From Micromonospora phaseoli (GTDB lineage Bacteria; Actinomycetota; Actinomycetes; Mycobacteriales; Micromonosporaceae): 64,000 nt of DNA. The DNA lies in assembly GCF_900109115.1 (NCBI RefSeq), contig NZ_FNYV01000008.1, positions 241,968 through 305,967 of the forward strand, given 5' to 3'. Below the pieces are notes generated by a model, which was given only the letters and a program-made list of their open reading frames with translations, searched no databases and was not told the DNA's origin. Below, one piece after another: positions 8,133-17,009 of the stretch (position 1 is its first letter; each line of letters opens with the position of its first letter). The position numbers and the translations under genes are program-made.

Positions 8133-8901
8133 GCCACCGGACCTGGTTGCCGCCGAGTACGCGCTGGGCAGCGTCGACGTCGAGCGAGTGCCCTGGTATG
8201 CGGCGGACTGGCTCGCCAACGGACACGACGGACCAGCACTGCGTGAACTCGCCGGACTCGACGGCACCGACCCCCGGCTCATCGGCGAACTGCTACCCGA
8301 CGCCCTCACCGAGGTAGGCGTAGCTATTCCGTCCCCAGCGGACGCGGCGGACGCCTGGTTCGCCTCACTGGCGCAACGACTGATCGACGGTGAGGTCGAC
8401 GAACGAACCGTCAGCGAGCACGCCTCGGCCTTCGTCTCCTGGCACCTCGACCTCGACGAGATCTGGCGCAGCCCGTTCACCGACCTGCACGTCATCGTGG
8501 ACGAATGGGACCAGGGCTGGGGACGCGGCAACCAGGAACTGGCCGCGGTGGTCCGCCAGCTATGCCGCGACCAACTATCTCGCGTACCCGCATCGTCGGG
8601 GCTCGACCTCATGAACCTGGCCCACAGCAGCGCACGCCAACAAGTGGATGGCCTCCGACGACTGCTCAACGGGTGGGACTTCATCGGCGTGCACCACCCG
8701 CACACCAACGTCGACGAGTACGACTGCCTGATCGGGCCGCTCCTGGCCAGGATGGCCACCGGCACCAACGCGGACGATCTCAGCACCTACCTGTCGGCCG
8801 AGATCCGTGGCCACTTCGGGATCACCGTCAGCGACACCAGCATCCGAGCCTTCGCGCAACGCCTACTCACCTGGTGGGGCACCAACCAGAAGCACCGGTG
8901 A
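8125..8901 (+). CDS. Hypothetical two-part protein coupled to NADAR gene
   Basis: A 258-aa soluble protein of unknown function. Residues 1-60 (VPWYAADWLANGHDGPALRELAGL) form a small helical module also found in other actinobacterial hypotheticals. Residues 165-258 (LLNGWDFIGVHHPHTNVDEYDCLIGPLLARM and following) resemble small stand-alone proteins of the DUF1871 type. The middle is acidic and Trp-rich. It therefore looks like a fusion of two small families. The eight-base overlap with the NADAR gene suggests a joint function. Coding is supported by GC-rich third positions throughout. Confidence 0.7.
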   Translation: MGKPPDLVAAEYALGSVDVERVPWYAADWLANGHDGPALRELAGLDGTDPRLIGELLPDALTEVGVAIPSPADAADAWFASLAQRLIDGEVDERTVSEHASAFVSWHLDLDEIWRSPFTDLHVIVDEWDQGWGRGNQELAAVVRQLCRDQLSRVPASSGLDLMNLAHSSARQQVDGLRRLLNGWDFIGVHHPHTNVDEYDCLIGPLLARMATGTNADDLSTYLSAEIRGHFGITVSDTSIRAFAQRLLTWWGTNQKHR

Positions 8902-9204
8902 ACACCGCAACTGACATCCGCGGTGGGCTCCTCCCGCTCTCCTGGAGCGGTCGATGTTCCCCGCGCCGGTCGGCCCGGCCACGTCACCGAGACGTCCCGG
9001 CGACGTGGCCGGGCTGCGGTGGCGTGACGTCGACCTCGGTCGACGGGTCACGGTGGGCGGGATCCGCACTCTCGAATGTTTCGGGACCGGTGAGCTTGCT
9101 GATGGGCGCGATCGAGTGTGGTTCTGCTGCCTGAGTTCAACGCCATGGTCGGCCGCTTCTCCTACCCGCAGGAACATGCACCCGCCGCTCCCGATCCCAT
9201 GACG
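8902..9204. other. Intergenic region with weak coding traces
   Basis: No gene that I would defend. A plus-strand stretch near 9002-9040 reads DVAGLRWRDVDL, the type of phrase found in tyrosine recombinases, but only about a dozen residues match. A second open stretch before the xylanase ends at 9294 and has poor third-position bias, so I treat it as leader DNA. Confidence 0.3.
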
Positions 9205-9224
9205 TTTCCGGAATATTTCCGGAA
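9205..9224. promoter_or_regulatory. Tandem TTTCCGGAA operator-like repeat upstream of xylanase
   Basis: TTTCCGGAA occurs at 9205-9213 and again at 9216-9224, with an 11-base period (about one helical turn). Each copy holds the palindrome TTCCGGAA. A TTGACA -35-like hexamer follows at 9229-9234, 83 bases before the xylanase start. The arrangement suggests binding of a regulator dimer pair next to the promoter, in keeping with xylan-controlled expression; the regulator is not identified. Confidence 0.5.
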
Positions 9225-9316
9225 GTTGTTGACAGTGCGGCGGGCGGGTATCGACACTGACCCTTCAAAGGCATGCATGCACGTCGATTGCTGACGTCAA
9301 GCATCAAGGAGGTCCC

Positions 9317-10843
9317 GTGAACAGCGGCCTGAGACGGCGCAAGAACATTGCTCGAACAGCTTTGCCGACGGCGGTGTTGTTGCTGATAGGCAGCGCGGTG
9401 ACGGTCCAGTCCAGCGCCCCGGCCGCTGCGGCCGAGACCACGCTGCGGGCCGCCGCCGCCAAGGCCGGGCTGTTCTTCGGCGTCGCAGCCTCACCCAACC
9501 GGCTCTACCCGATCGTCGGTCAGGAATTCAACCAACTGACGCCCGAGAACGACATGAAGCCGGACAGGATCGCCACCTCCAGCGGTGGGCTGCAGAACAC
9601 CAGCGGCGCGGACACCTTGGTCAACCACGCCCAGAGCAACAACATGCTGGTCCGTGGCCACACGTTGGTCTGGCACTCGCAGGCCGGCGCGTTGCAGGGT
9701 GCCAGCCAGGCGACGCTGAACAACTTCATCGGCAACGCCATCAACCGCTGGGGCAGCAGGATCGCGTACTGGGACGTCGTCAACGAGGCGTTGGAGGACA
9801 ACAACACCGGCCGGCGTCGGAACCAGTGGCCGCACACCATGAACCGGGACGCGAACGGCGACGGTGACTTCTTCGACTCCGGTGACACCGACGTCATCCG
9901 GGACTCGTTCATCCGGGCCAGGCAGGTCGTGCAGGCCGGCGGGCTGACCACCAAGCTCTGCATCAACGACTACGACGTCGACGGCCTGACGGTCCAGGGC
10001 GGTACCCCGAACCGCAAAGCCGACGCGCTGTACGACATCGTCCGCAACTACCGGCAGTACATCGACTGCGTCGGGTTCCAGGCACACTTCAACGACAACC
10101 CGAACAGCATCATCACCAACGACCTGCAGGCCAACATCCAGCGCTTCGCCGACCTCGGCGTCGAGGTGCACATCACCGAGCTGGACATCGACGACGACCT
10201 GAGCAACAACGACATCGGCACGGGCCAGGCGGAAAACTACCGCAAGGTCGTTCGGGCCTGCCTGAACGTCGCGCAGTGCACCGGCATCACCGTCTGGGGC
10301 ATCTCCGACAGCGAGTCGTGGCGCTCCTCGGAGCGGGGCCTGCTGTTCACCGGCGGCAACGGTAGCTACCAGAAGAAGGCCGCCTACCACGCGGTCCTCG
10401 ACGAGTTGAACAAGGGCCGCAGCTCCACCCCGCCGCCGACCACGCCGCCGACCACGCCGCCGGTGACGCCGTCCGTCCCGCCGACCACGCCACCGGTCGA
10501 TCCGACCACGCCACCGCCGACCACGCCGCCACCGACCACGCCACCGCCGACCGCCGGGTGCTCGGCGACGGTTTCGCTGGACTCCTGGACCGGCGGCTTC
10601 GTGGCCACCGTGCGGGTCACCGCCGGCACCGCGTCGATCAGCCGGTGGAGCGTCCAGCTCACCCTGCCCTCCGGGGCCACCGTGACAAACACCTGGAACG
10701 CCAACCGCAGCGGCACCAGCGGCACCGTGCAGTTCAGCAACGTCAGCTACAACGGCTCGGTGAACGGCGGCCAGTCCACCGAGTTCGGCTTCCAGGGCGT
10801 CGGGACCGCCACCGGCCTGACCCCGGTCTGTACCGCCGCCTGA
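9317..10843 (+). CDS. Secreted GH10 endo-1,4-beta-xylanase with CBM2
   Basis: A 508-aa modular enzyme that cleaves beta-1,4-xylan outside the cell. Residues 1-39 form an export signal ending near AAAAE. A GH10 barrel spans about 45-375: WDVVNEAL contains the acid/base Glu157 and HITELDID the nucleophile Glu288. A Thr/Pro linker (repeated TTPP) covers about 380-415. The last 100 residues are a family 2 carbohydrate-binding module starting at GCSATVSLDSWTGGF and ending with the partner cysteine in PVCTAA. The start is GTG with AGGAGG six bases before it. It is monocistronic, with operator-like repeats upstream and a strong terminator downstream. Confidence 0.96.
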   Translation: MNSGLRRRKNIARTALPTAVLLLIGSAVTVQSSAPAAAAETTLRAAAAKAGLFFGVAASPNRLYPIVGQEFNQLTPENDMKPDRIATSSGGLQNTSGADTLVNHAQSNNMLVRGHTLVWHSQAGALQGASQATLNNFIGNAINRWGSRIAYWDVVNEALEDNNTGRRRNQWPHTMNRDANGDGDFFDSGDTDVIRDSFIRARQVVQAGGLTTKLCINDYDVDGLTVQGGTPNRKADALYDIVRNYRQYIDCVGFQAHFNDNPNSIITNDLQANIQRFADLGVEVHITELDIDDDLSNNDIGTGQAENYRKVVRACLNVAQCTGITVWGISDSESWRSSERGLLFTGGNGSYQKKAAYHAVLDELNKGRSSTPPPTTPPTTPPVTPSVPPTTPPVDPTTPPPTTPPPTTPPPTAGCSATVSLDSWTGGFVATVRVTAGTASISRWSVQLTLPSGATVTNTWNANRSGTSGTVQFSNVSYNGSVNGGQSTEFGFQGVGTATGLTPVCTAA

Positions 10844-10849
10844 GCACCA

Positions 10850-10888
10850 CCTGTCCTGAACGGGGGGCATGCCTCCCGTTCAGGACAG
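10850..10888 (+). terminator. Strong stem-loop after xylanase gene
   Basis: A 15-base perfect stem (CCTGTCCTGAACGGG against CCCGTTCAGGACAGG) begins seven bases after the xylanase stop and is followed by GGGGG. There is no U-run, as is common for actinobacterial terminators. Confidence 0.85.
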
Positions 10889-11063
10889 GGGGCTGCCACC
10901 CGGGACCGCCCGGTGCCGGAACCTCCCGCCAGGAACGCCACCGCCGACGGGTGGTTGAGGCCGGCGAGGAGCCAAGCGTGGCGTACATGGTGTGGCCGTC
11001 GATCCGCTGCCCGGGCACCAGGATCCGCATCGGTTACCTCCAGGAGGTGGATGTTCGCCGAGG

Positions 11064-11088
11064 GCCGGGGCGGCCGAAGCCGCCCGGC
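11064..11088 (-). terminator. Stem-loop downstream of beta-helix gene
   Basis: GCCGGG and neighbouring GCGGC pair with GCCGCCCGGC around a short loop, ten bases past the stop codon of the minus-strand beta-helix gene. It is the likely terminator of that gene. The 170 bases between it and the xylanase terminator hold no gene I can support. Confidence 0.55.
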
Positions 11089-11098
11089 ACCCAAGGCG

Positions 11099-12904
11099 CT
11101 ATACCACGGCCACGCAGGCGGAGAATTCGGATGTCGCGTCGAGGGCCGCCGCTCCGGTCAGGAGGGTGGCGGTCGCGACGACCAGTTGACCGACGGCGGC
11201 TGGCACCGCGGTCGGGGTGTTGCCGCTGATGTTTCCGGCCGCGGTCGTGGTGACGACGGCCTCGCCGAGGAAGATCCGCCCCTCGCCGTGTCCGGAGCCG
11301 TCACACGCGCCGCTGGCGAAGAACTCGACGCGGAACTGGCTGGACGCCAGGCTGTTGAGCCTCCAGTTGACGGTCGTGACGCCGGCGACCGTGGTGGCCG
11401 AGTTGACGATCGGATAGTTCTGCAGGCCGTTGGCGCCGGCGTCGGCGTCCATGGCGTCGTTCGCCGTCACGCCGTTCGGGTTCAGGTCGATGCCCAGCCC
11501 GGTGTTGGCGTAGATGGCGTTGCGCGCCAACGCGTTCGAGGAGGAGCCGAGGGGGACCTGAACGGTGACGCCGTCGCCGTTGTTGTACGCGATGACGTTC
11601 GGCGCCGCGTTCGGGACGGTGGAGCCGATGGTGTTTCCGCTGCCGTTGGCGAGCACGCCGCTGGCCCCGTTGCCGCGGTTGGCGGTCAGCGTGGCGTCGG
11701 TGCCGATGGCGTTGCCCAGCACTTGGATCTCGTCGGCGTTGGTCTCCAGAAACACACCGGCACCGCCGTTGGCCGAGATGACGTTGCGGGATTCCTTGGT
11801 GAGACCGCCGATCACGTGGGCGTCGCCGTGCACCAGGACGCCGTGGCCGGCGTTGCCGAGCGGGGTGGCGCCGTCGACGCCGAGGCCGATGAGGTTGCCT
11901 TCGACGCGGTGGCCGTTGCTGTCCAGCCGGACGCCGTCGCCGCCGTTGGCCGAGATGACGTTGCCGGCGCCGGTAGTGAAGCCGCCCACCCTGTTGTCGC
12001 CGCCGCTGTCGATGTTGACGCCGTCGCCGCCGTTGCCGATCGGCGCCAGGCCCGTGACGTCGGTGCCGATCAGGTTGCCCTCGATGACGTTGGTGCTGGC
12101 CAGATTGTCCACCTTCACGCCGTCGAAGACGTTGCCGGAGATGACGTTGGCGACGACCGTGTTGCCGTCGCCGGTGATCTCCACGCCTGTGTCGTTGCCG
12201 AGCGGGGCGGCGCCGGCCGCGTCGGTGCCGATCAGGTTTCCCTGCACGAGGTTGGCCGTGCCGCTGATGTCGATGCCGTTGTCCAGGTTGGCGGAGATGA
12301 CGTTGCGGTCCTCGGGGGCGGGCCCGCCGATGGTGTTCCCGTCGCCCTCGACCTCGATACCGCCGCCGTTGTTGCCGAGGGGGTTCATCCCGGCGTAGCC
12401 CACGCCGATGTGGTTGCCCCTGATCACATTGTTGGCGCCGGCCACACAGAGCCCGTCGTTGGCGCAGGGGGCGCCCGCGACGGGACCGGCCGCGCTGCGG
12501 ATGACGAGGCCGGCGATCAGGCTGTGGTCGGCCCGCAGGTCGATGCCGAAGGCGACGTTGCTCGCGTTGAGCACGATCCTGAGCGCGGCCGGCGTTCCGG
12601 GGCCCGCCTGCGCCGCACCGGGCTGCGTGTACCCCCGGATCTTCACGGCGTCGGTGATCGACGGCAGGTTGCTGGCCAGCGTGATCACCTGTACCCCGCC
12701 GCCCTGGATGTTGAACTCGATGGTGTCCGGACCCGGGTTCGCGTTCGCCTGGACGATCGCGTCGCGGAGGGAACCGGCACCGGCGTCGGCGGCGGTTACC
12801 ACCACGAAGGGCGGTAACACGAGAGCCGACGCGGGCACCGCTGCGGCCGAGACGACGAGCGTCGAGGCCAGCGCGGTGAGTACGACGGTGAGCATGCGTT
12901 TCAC
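11099..12904 (-). CDS. Secreted right-handed parallel beta-helix repeat protein
   Basis: A 601-aa exported protein. Residues 1-27 are a signal peptide (VPASA cut site). A CSLREA-like entry motif follows (DAGAGSLRDAIVQANANPGP). Then come many imperfect 20-25-residue repeats rich in Gly/Asn such as NVISANGGDGVRLD and VEGNLIGLGVDG, the pattern of pectate-lyase-like beta-solenoids. A final domain with two cysteines closes the protein. No catalytic residues can be assigned, so it may be an enzyme of the pectate lyase fold or a structural or adhesive surface protein. The start is GTG with AGGAGA before it. Confidence 0.82.
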   Translation of the reverse strand: MKRMLTVVLTALASTLVVSAAAVPASALVLPPFVVVTAADAGAGSLRDAIVQANANPGPDTIEFNIQGGGVQVITLASNLPSITDAVKIRGYTQPGAAQAGPGTPAALRIVLNASNVAFGIDLRADHSLIAGLVIRSAAGPVAGAPCANDGLCVAGANNVIRGNHIGVGYAGMNPLGNNGGGIEVEGDGNTIGGPAPEDRNVISANLDNGIDISGTANLVQGNLIGTDAAGAAPLGNDTGVEITGDGNTVVANVISGNVFDGVKVDNLASTNVIEGNLIGTDVTGLAPIGNGGDGVNIDSGGDNRVGGFTTGAGNVISANGGDGVRLDSNGHRVEGNLIGLGVDGATPLGNAGHGVLVHGDAHVIGGLTKESRNVISANGGAGVFLETNADEIQVLGNAIGTDATLTANRGNGASGVLANGSGNTIGSTVPNAAPNVIAYNNGDGVTVQVPLGSSSNALARNAIYANTGLGIDLNPNGVTANDAMDADAGANGLQNYPIVNSATTVAGVTTVNWRLNSLASSQFRVEFFASGACDGSGHGEGRIFLGEAVVTTTAAGNISGNTPTAVPAAVGQLVVATATLLTGAAALDATSEFSACVAVV

Positions 12905-13066
12905 GGCTTTCTCCTCTGGATTGTGGTCGATGCCCCGAAGGATCAGCCACCCTGGCGCTCACCTGCCAGGTCAAATGGTGGTCATTCACTGTTCAATCGG
13001 GGCGTGGCGGCGGACAGTGAGACCAGCCCAAAAATCACGTTCTGCCTGATCGCTGGAGGTGTCGGC

Positions 13067-15103
13067 GTGTCCACCTACCTCGGCGACCTGCTGGACGACG
13101 CGCGGTGGGAGCGGTTTGTCGGGCGGCACCGCGAGGTGGCCAGCTTCGACGACGCGGTCGAGGCCCGCTCGCCCGGGCGAGTGCTGTTCGTGCACGGCCA
13201 GGGCGGCATCGGCAAGACCACGCTGCTGCAGCAGCTGCGTGCCCGGGCCCGGACCGCCGGTCGTCGGGTGGTGCAGATCGACGGCCGCGACGTCGATCCG
13301 TCCCCGGAAGGGGTGGCTACGGCGATCCGGGCCGCCCTCGACCCACCGCCCGGCGACGGCCCGTTCGCGCGGCTGCCGGCCGGCGCCGTCCTGCTCATCG
13401 ACGGCTACGAGCAGCTCGCCCCGATCGACTGCTGGCTGCGCGACGAGTTCGTCCCGGGCCTCAGCGCCGACAACGTCGTCGTGCTGGCCGGCCGCGACCC
13501 GCCCAGCGCCCCCTGGCGTGCCGACCCCGGCTGGCGGCGGCTGGTGGCCGTGCACCATCTCGACGCCTTCGACGCGTCCGAGAGTGGGCAGCTGCTCGCG
13601 CACGCCGGCATCGACCCGTCCATCCGGCCCCACCTTGTCTCACTCGGTCGCGGGCATCCCCTGACGATGGCGCTGCTCGCCGACCGCGCGGCCGCCGGCC
13701 AGGTGCCCGACACACTCGCCGCCGCACCCGACCTGATCTCGGCGCTGCTGGAGTCGTTCCTCCACGATCCGCCGAGCGAGGCACACATGACCGGCCTGGC
13801 CACCTGCGCCATCGCCTGGCTGACCACCGAAGACCTCCTCCGTCGGCTGGTCGGCGCCGACGCCGCCTCGGTGTGGCAGTGGCTGGCCCGGCGGCCGTTC
13901 GTCACCACCACGCCGCACGGGCTTTTCGCCCACGACCTCGCCCGCGACGTGCTCGACGCCGAGTTCGAACGCCGCGCGCCCGAACGGTACCGCTCCTACC
14001 ACCGCCTCATTCACGCCCACGCGGTGGCCGGCCTGCGCGCGGCCGGCGGCCCCGCCCGGCAGCCGCACGCCCAGCAGCTGCACTTCCTGCTCCGAAACAG
14101 CCCGCTGGCCACCGCGATCGCCGCGCTACGAGCGCAGGGCTCGACCGCGGTCGTGCCGGCTCGGACCGAAGAGCACAAGCAGGTTTGCGCGACCATCGAA
14201 CGGTTCGAGGGGTCCGCCAGCGCCGCGCTCGCCCGTGCCTGGCTCCGCGAGCAGCCCGACCACCTCAGCGTCGTACGCACGAGCGAGGGCGTCGCCGGCT
14301 TCACGTACCACCTGCTCTGCCCCAGCGGATCGGCACTGGAAGAGCGGGATCCCGCCGTGCGCGCCGTGCTCGACCACGTCGCGCGGCAGGCACCCATCCG
14401 CCCCGGCGAACGCGTGAGCATCGCCCGCTTTCTCGGCGGACCTCGGGAGCACCAGCGGGACCCCTACGCGATCCTGGCCGGCAACGTCTCCAGCATCGTC
14501 GAGTGGCTGAGCCACCCGCTCGCGTGGTCATTCTGCGTCACCGTCGACGACGAGTACTGGGCACCGTTCTTCGACTTCATGGCTTTCGCCCCCGTGGCGG
14601 AGATCGACGTCGATGGTCTGCGGCACGTCGCCTACGGCATCGACTGGCGGCGCATACCGGTCGACGCCTGGTTTGGCCTGATGCGCGAGCGCGGGCACTC
14701 GGGTGGGACCGGGCCGCCACCAGAGGCGCTGCTGCGCCCACCGCCGCTGGACCGGACCCGCTTCGCCGAGGCGCTTCGATCCGCGTTACGAACCCTGCAC
14801 CGGCCCGACCAACTCGCCACCAACCCGCTCATCGGCTCGGCGCTGGCCGCGAGCGCCGCCGGACCCGATGCCGCCCAGCTGCGGACCACGATCGAGAACG
14901 CCGTCGCCGACCTCGGGAACGAACCCAAGGGCGACCAGCTCCGCGCGGTCCTGCACCGCACCTACCTGCGCCCCGCATCCACCCAGGAAGCCGCCGCCGA
15001 GGTGCTCGGCCTACCCTTCAGCACCTACCGCCGCCACCTGGCGAAGGCACTCGACCACCTCACCGATCTCCTGTGGATGATCGAGATTGGCGACCAACGC
15101 TGA
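13067..15103 (+). CDS. P-loop ATPase with C-terminal HTH-like segment
   Basis: A 678-aa cytoplasmic protein. The start is a GTG eight bases after GGAGG; the frame continues upstream but without similarity. Residues 16-30 (FVGRHREVASF) are the entry of an Orc1/AAA_16-type ATPase. Walker A GQGGIGKT lies at 44-51 and a Walker B-like VLLIDGYE at 110-117. The middle (about 340-560) is helical with a module around VVRTSEGVAGFTYHLL that resembles an acyltransferase-like beta strand pattern. The end, EVLGLPFSTYRRHLAKAL, looks like a sigma-type helix-turn-helix. A signalling STAND-like regulator is plausible; no target is evident. Confidence 0.75.
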   Translation: MSTYLGDLLDDARWERFVGRHREVASFDDAVEARSPGRVLFVHGQGGIGKTTLLQQLRARARTAGRRVVQIDGRDVDPSPEGVATAIRAALDPPPGDGPFARLPAGAVLLIDGYEQLAPIDCWLRDEFVPGLSADNVVVLAGRDPPSAPWRADPGWRRLVAVHHLDAFDASESGQLLAHAGIDPSIRPHLVSLGRGHPLTMALLADRAAAGQVPDTLAAAPDLISALLESFLHDPPSEAHMTGLATCAIAWLTTEDLLRRLVGADAASVWQWLARRPFVTTTPHGLFAHDLARDVLDAEFERRAPERYRSYHRLIHAHAVAGLRAAGGPARQPHAQQLHFLLRNSPLATAIAALRAQGSTAVVPARTEEHKQVCATIERFEGSASAALARAWLREQPDHLSVVRTSEGVAGFTYHLLCPSGSALEERDPAVRAVLDHVARQAPIRPGERVSIARFLGGPREHQRDPYAILAGNVSSIVEWLSHPLAWSFCVTVDDEYWAPFFDFMAFAPVAEIDVDGLRHVAYGIDWRRIPVDAWFGLMRERGHSGGTGPPPEALLRPPPLDRTRFAEALRSALRTLHRPDQLATNPLIGSALAASAAGPDAAQLRTTIENAVADLGNEPKGDQLRAVLHRTYLRPASTQEAAAEVLGLPFSTYRRHLAKALDHLTDLLWMIEIGDQR

Positions 15104-15353
15104 GTCGCGTGCTCAGATCGCGGGCGACGGCGTAGCCGGCCCTCGTCCAGGAACGCAGGAAAGCCGCCCAGGGGCATGGTCAACGGAGCCACCGATTGCG
15201 AAACTGCTTCAATCTGCGTCAGCACGAGCAACCGAGGTCTTGACGCATGAGGCAACCATGCGTGCCGGCCAGGCGACACCCCGTGCCCGATCGGTGGGCC
15301 TGACCGCCACCCGAGGCAGGCTCGACATCGGCGCGACCCGGACGGAGGAAGGA
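15104..15353. promoter_or_regulatory. Leader of the ABC operon with an inverted repeat
   Basis: No gene. TTGACG at 15240-15245 could be a -35 element and overlaps an inverted repeat, CGCATG (15244-15249) and CATGCG (15257-15262), separated by seven bases. GGAGGAAGGA precedes the ATG at 15354. The repeat could be an operator for the four-gene transporter operon. Confidence 0.4.
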
Positions 15354-16283
15354 ATGTCCAGCACCCCGCTGTCCCTGCCTCAGCCATCCGCGCGGGCGCC
15401 CGAGTTCGGCCGGGACGCGCTCATCGTCTGCGAAAACCTGGTGCGGATCTACCAGAGCGGGTCGATCGAGGTGCAGGCACTGCAGGGACTGGACCTGACT
15501 GTGCAGAGCGGTGAGCTGGTCGCCGTCGTCGGTGCCTCCGGGTCGGGCAAGTCGACGCTGCTCTCCATCCTGGCCGGCATCGACGCCCCCACCGCCGGGC
15601 GGGTCCGGGTCGACCGGTGGAATCTGCTGGCGATGTCCCGCGCGGACCGGGTGGACTACCGGCGGCACACCGTCGGGTTCGTACGGCAGCAGACAGCGAG
15701 CAACCTGATCCCCTACCTGACCGCACGGGAGATGGTGGACCTGCCGATGACGGCGGCCCGTACCGCGAAGGACGAGCGCCGGGAGCGCGCGGCCGAGCTG
15801 CTGGACAGCCTCGGTGTCGCCGACTGCGCCGATCGGCGCCCCGGGCAACTCTCCGGAGGGCAGCAGATGCGGGTCGCGATCGCGGTGGCGCTGGCCAACC
15901 AGCCGCGGGTTCTGCTCGCCGACGAGCCGACCGGCGAGCTGGACGCCGCCACGTCCGCGGAGGTCTTCGGCGTGCTGCGGGACGTCAACCGGCGCTACGG
16001 CGTCACCGTTGTCGTGGTGACCCACGACCCGGAGGTCAGCGGCCAGGTCGAACGGACCGTCGCGATCCGGGATGGGCGCACCAGCAGCGAGCTGCTGCGC
16101 CGCACCACCACCGACGCGGTGGGCGACACACACATGATCGCCGAGGAGTACGCCGTGATGGACCGGGCCGGGCGGGTGCAGGTGCCCCGCGACTTCCGCC
16201 AGGCGCTGGCGCTGACCCGACGGGTCCGGCTTGCCTTGGAACCCGACCACATCACGATCCGCCCCTCGGGAAGCGACGAATGA
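15354..16283 (+). CDS. ABC transporter ATPase (MacB/LolD type) with AbrB-like tail
   Basis: A 309-aa ATP-binding subunit. Walker A GASGSGKST, Q-loop FVRQQ, signature LSGGQQMR and Walker B VLLADEPTGELD are intact, and the layout is that of LolD/MacB proteins that drive FtsX-like permeases. After the switch histidine (VVTHDP), residues 255-309 add a short domain (EEYAVMDRAGRVQVPRDFRQ) with the look of a SpoVT-AbrB swapped hairpin, seen in some actinobacterial relatives. The gene overlaps the next by ATGA, beginning a tight four-gene operon. The transported substrate is unknown. Confidence 0.9.
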   Translation: MSSTPLSLPQPSARAPEFGRDALIVCENLVRIYQSGSIEVQALQGLDLTVQSGELVAVVGASGSGKSTLLSILAGIDAPTAGRVRVDRWNLLAMSRADRVDYRRHTVGFVRQQTASNLIPYLTAREMVDLPMTAARTAKDERRERAAELLDSLGVADCADRRPGQLSGGQQMRVAIAVALANQPRVLLADEPTGELDAATSAEVFGVLRDVNRRYGVTVVVVTHDPEVSGQVERTVAIRDGRTSSELLRRTTTDAVGDTHMIAEEYAVMDRAGRVQVPRDFRQALALTRRVRLALEPDHITIRPSGSDE

Positions 16284-17002
16284 GCAGCGAGCCGCTGCTG
16301 CGCGTGCGCGGCGTGCACCGGCGCTTCCGCACCGGGCCGACCGTCGTACACGCCCTGCGCGGCGTGTCGTTCGACGTGGCGGCCGGTTCCATGGTGGCGC
16401 TCGTCGGCCGGTCCGGCTCGGGCAAGACCACCCTGCTCAACACCATCGGCGGCCTGGACCGCCCGGACGCCGGCACCGTGCACGTCGACGGCACCGACGT
16501 GACCTCGCTCGACGAGGACGGCCTGTCCCGGCTGCGGCGCGAGAAGGTGTCGTACGTCTTCCGGAACTTCGGGTTGATCCCGGTGTTGTCGGCCGCGGAG
16601 AACGTCGCCGCCCCGCTGCGGCTGGCCCGCGTCACCCCCGCCGAACGCGAGCGGCGGGTCGAGTTGCTGCTGGAGCTGGTCGGCCTGGCCGACCACGCCC
16701 GGCAGCGGCCGGCTGAGCTGTCCGGCGGCCAGCAGCAGCGGGTGGCGATCGCCCGCGCGCTGGCCGCCTCGCCCCGGCTACTGATCGCCGACGAGCCCAC
16801 CGGACAGCTGGACGCTGAGACGGGCCTGTCGGTGATGGCCCTGCTGCGCGGAGTGGTCGAATCCGAAGGCGTCACCGCACTCGTGTCCACCCACGACCCG
16901 GTGATGATGGCATTGGCCGACCGGGTGATCCGCATCCACGACGGGCACCTCGACGAAGAGGCAACCGGGCAACCGGACGAGTCCGTGCCGGACGCTGGGT
17001 GA
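16280..17002 (+). CDS. ABC transporter ATPase (MacB/LolD type), unusual Q-loop
   Basis: A 240-aa second ATPase starting within the stop of the first (ATGA overlap). Walker A GRSGSGKTT, signature LSGGQQQR, Walker B LLIADEPTGQLD and switch STHDP are intact. The Q-loop, normally FVFQ in this family, reads YVFRNFGLIP, so the glutamine that contacts magnesium and the permease is replaced by arginine. With the normal first ATPase this suggests an asymmetric heterodimer. It probably works with the two FtsX-type permeases encoded just downstream. Confidence 0.9.
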   Translation: MSSEPLLRVRGVHRRFRTGPTVVHALRGVSFDVAAGSMVALVGRSGSGKTTLLNTIGGLDRPDAGTVHVDGTDVTSLDEDGLSRLRREKVSYVFRNFGLIPVLSAAENVAAPLRLARVTPAERERRVELLLELVGLADHARQRPAELSGGQQQRVAIARALAASPRLLIADEPTGQLDAETGLSVMALLRGVVESEGVTALVSTHDPVMMALADRVIRIHDGHLDEEATGQPDESVPDAG

Positions 17003-17009
17003 CGCGCCG

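Noticed and set aside
9002..9294. Plus-strand frames before the xylanase: DVAGLRWRDVDL (recombinase-like) and FNAMVGRFSYPQEHAPAAPD
   Set aside because: The first matches over only about 12 residues. The second has no good start, low GC at third positions and covers the operator-like repeats and -35 hexamer.
9491..12817. Very long open frames antisense to the xylanase and the beta-helix gene
   Set aside because: They are products of the GC-rich third positions of the true genes; no family motifs, starts or ribosome binding sites.
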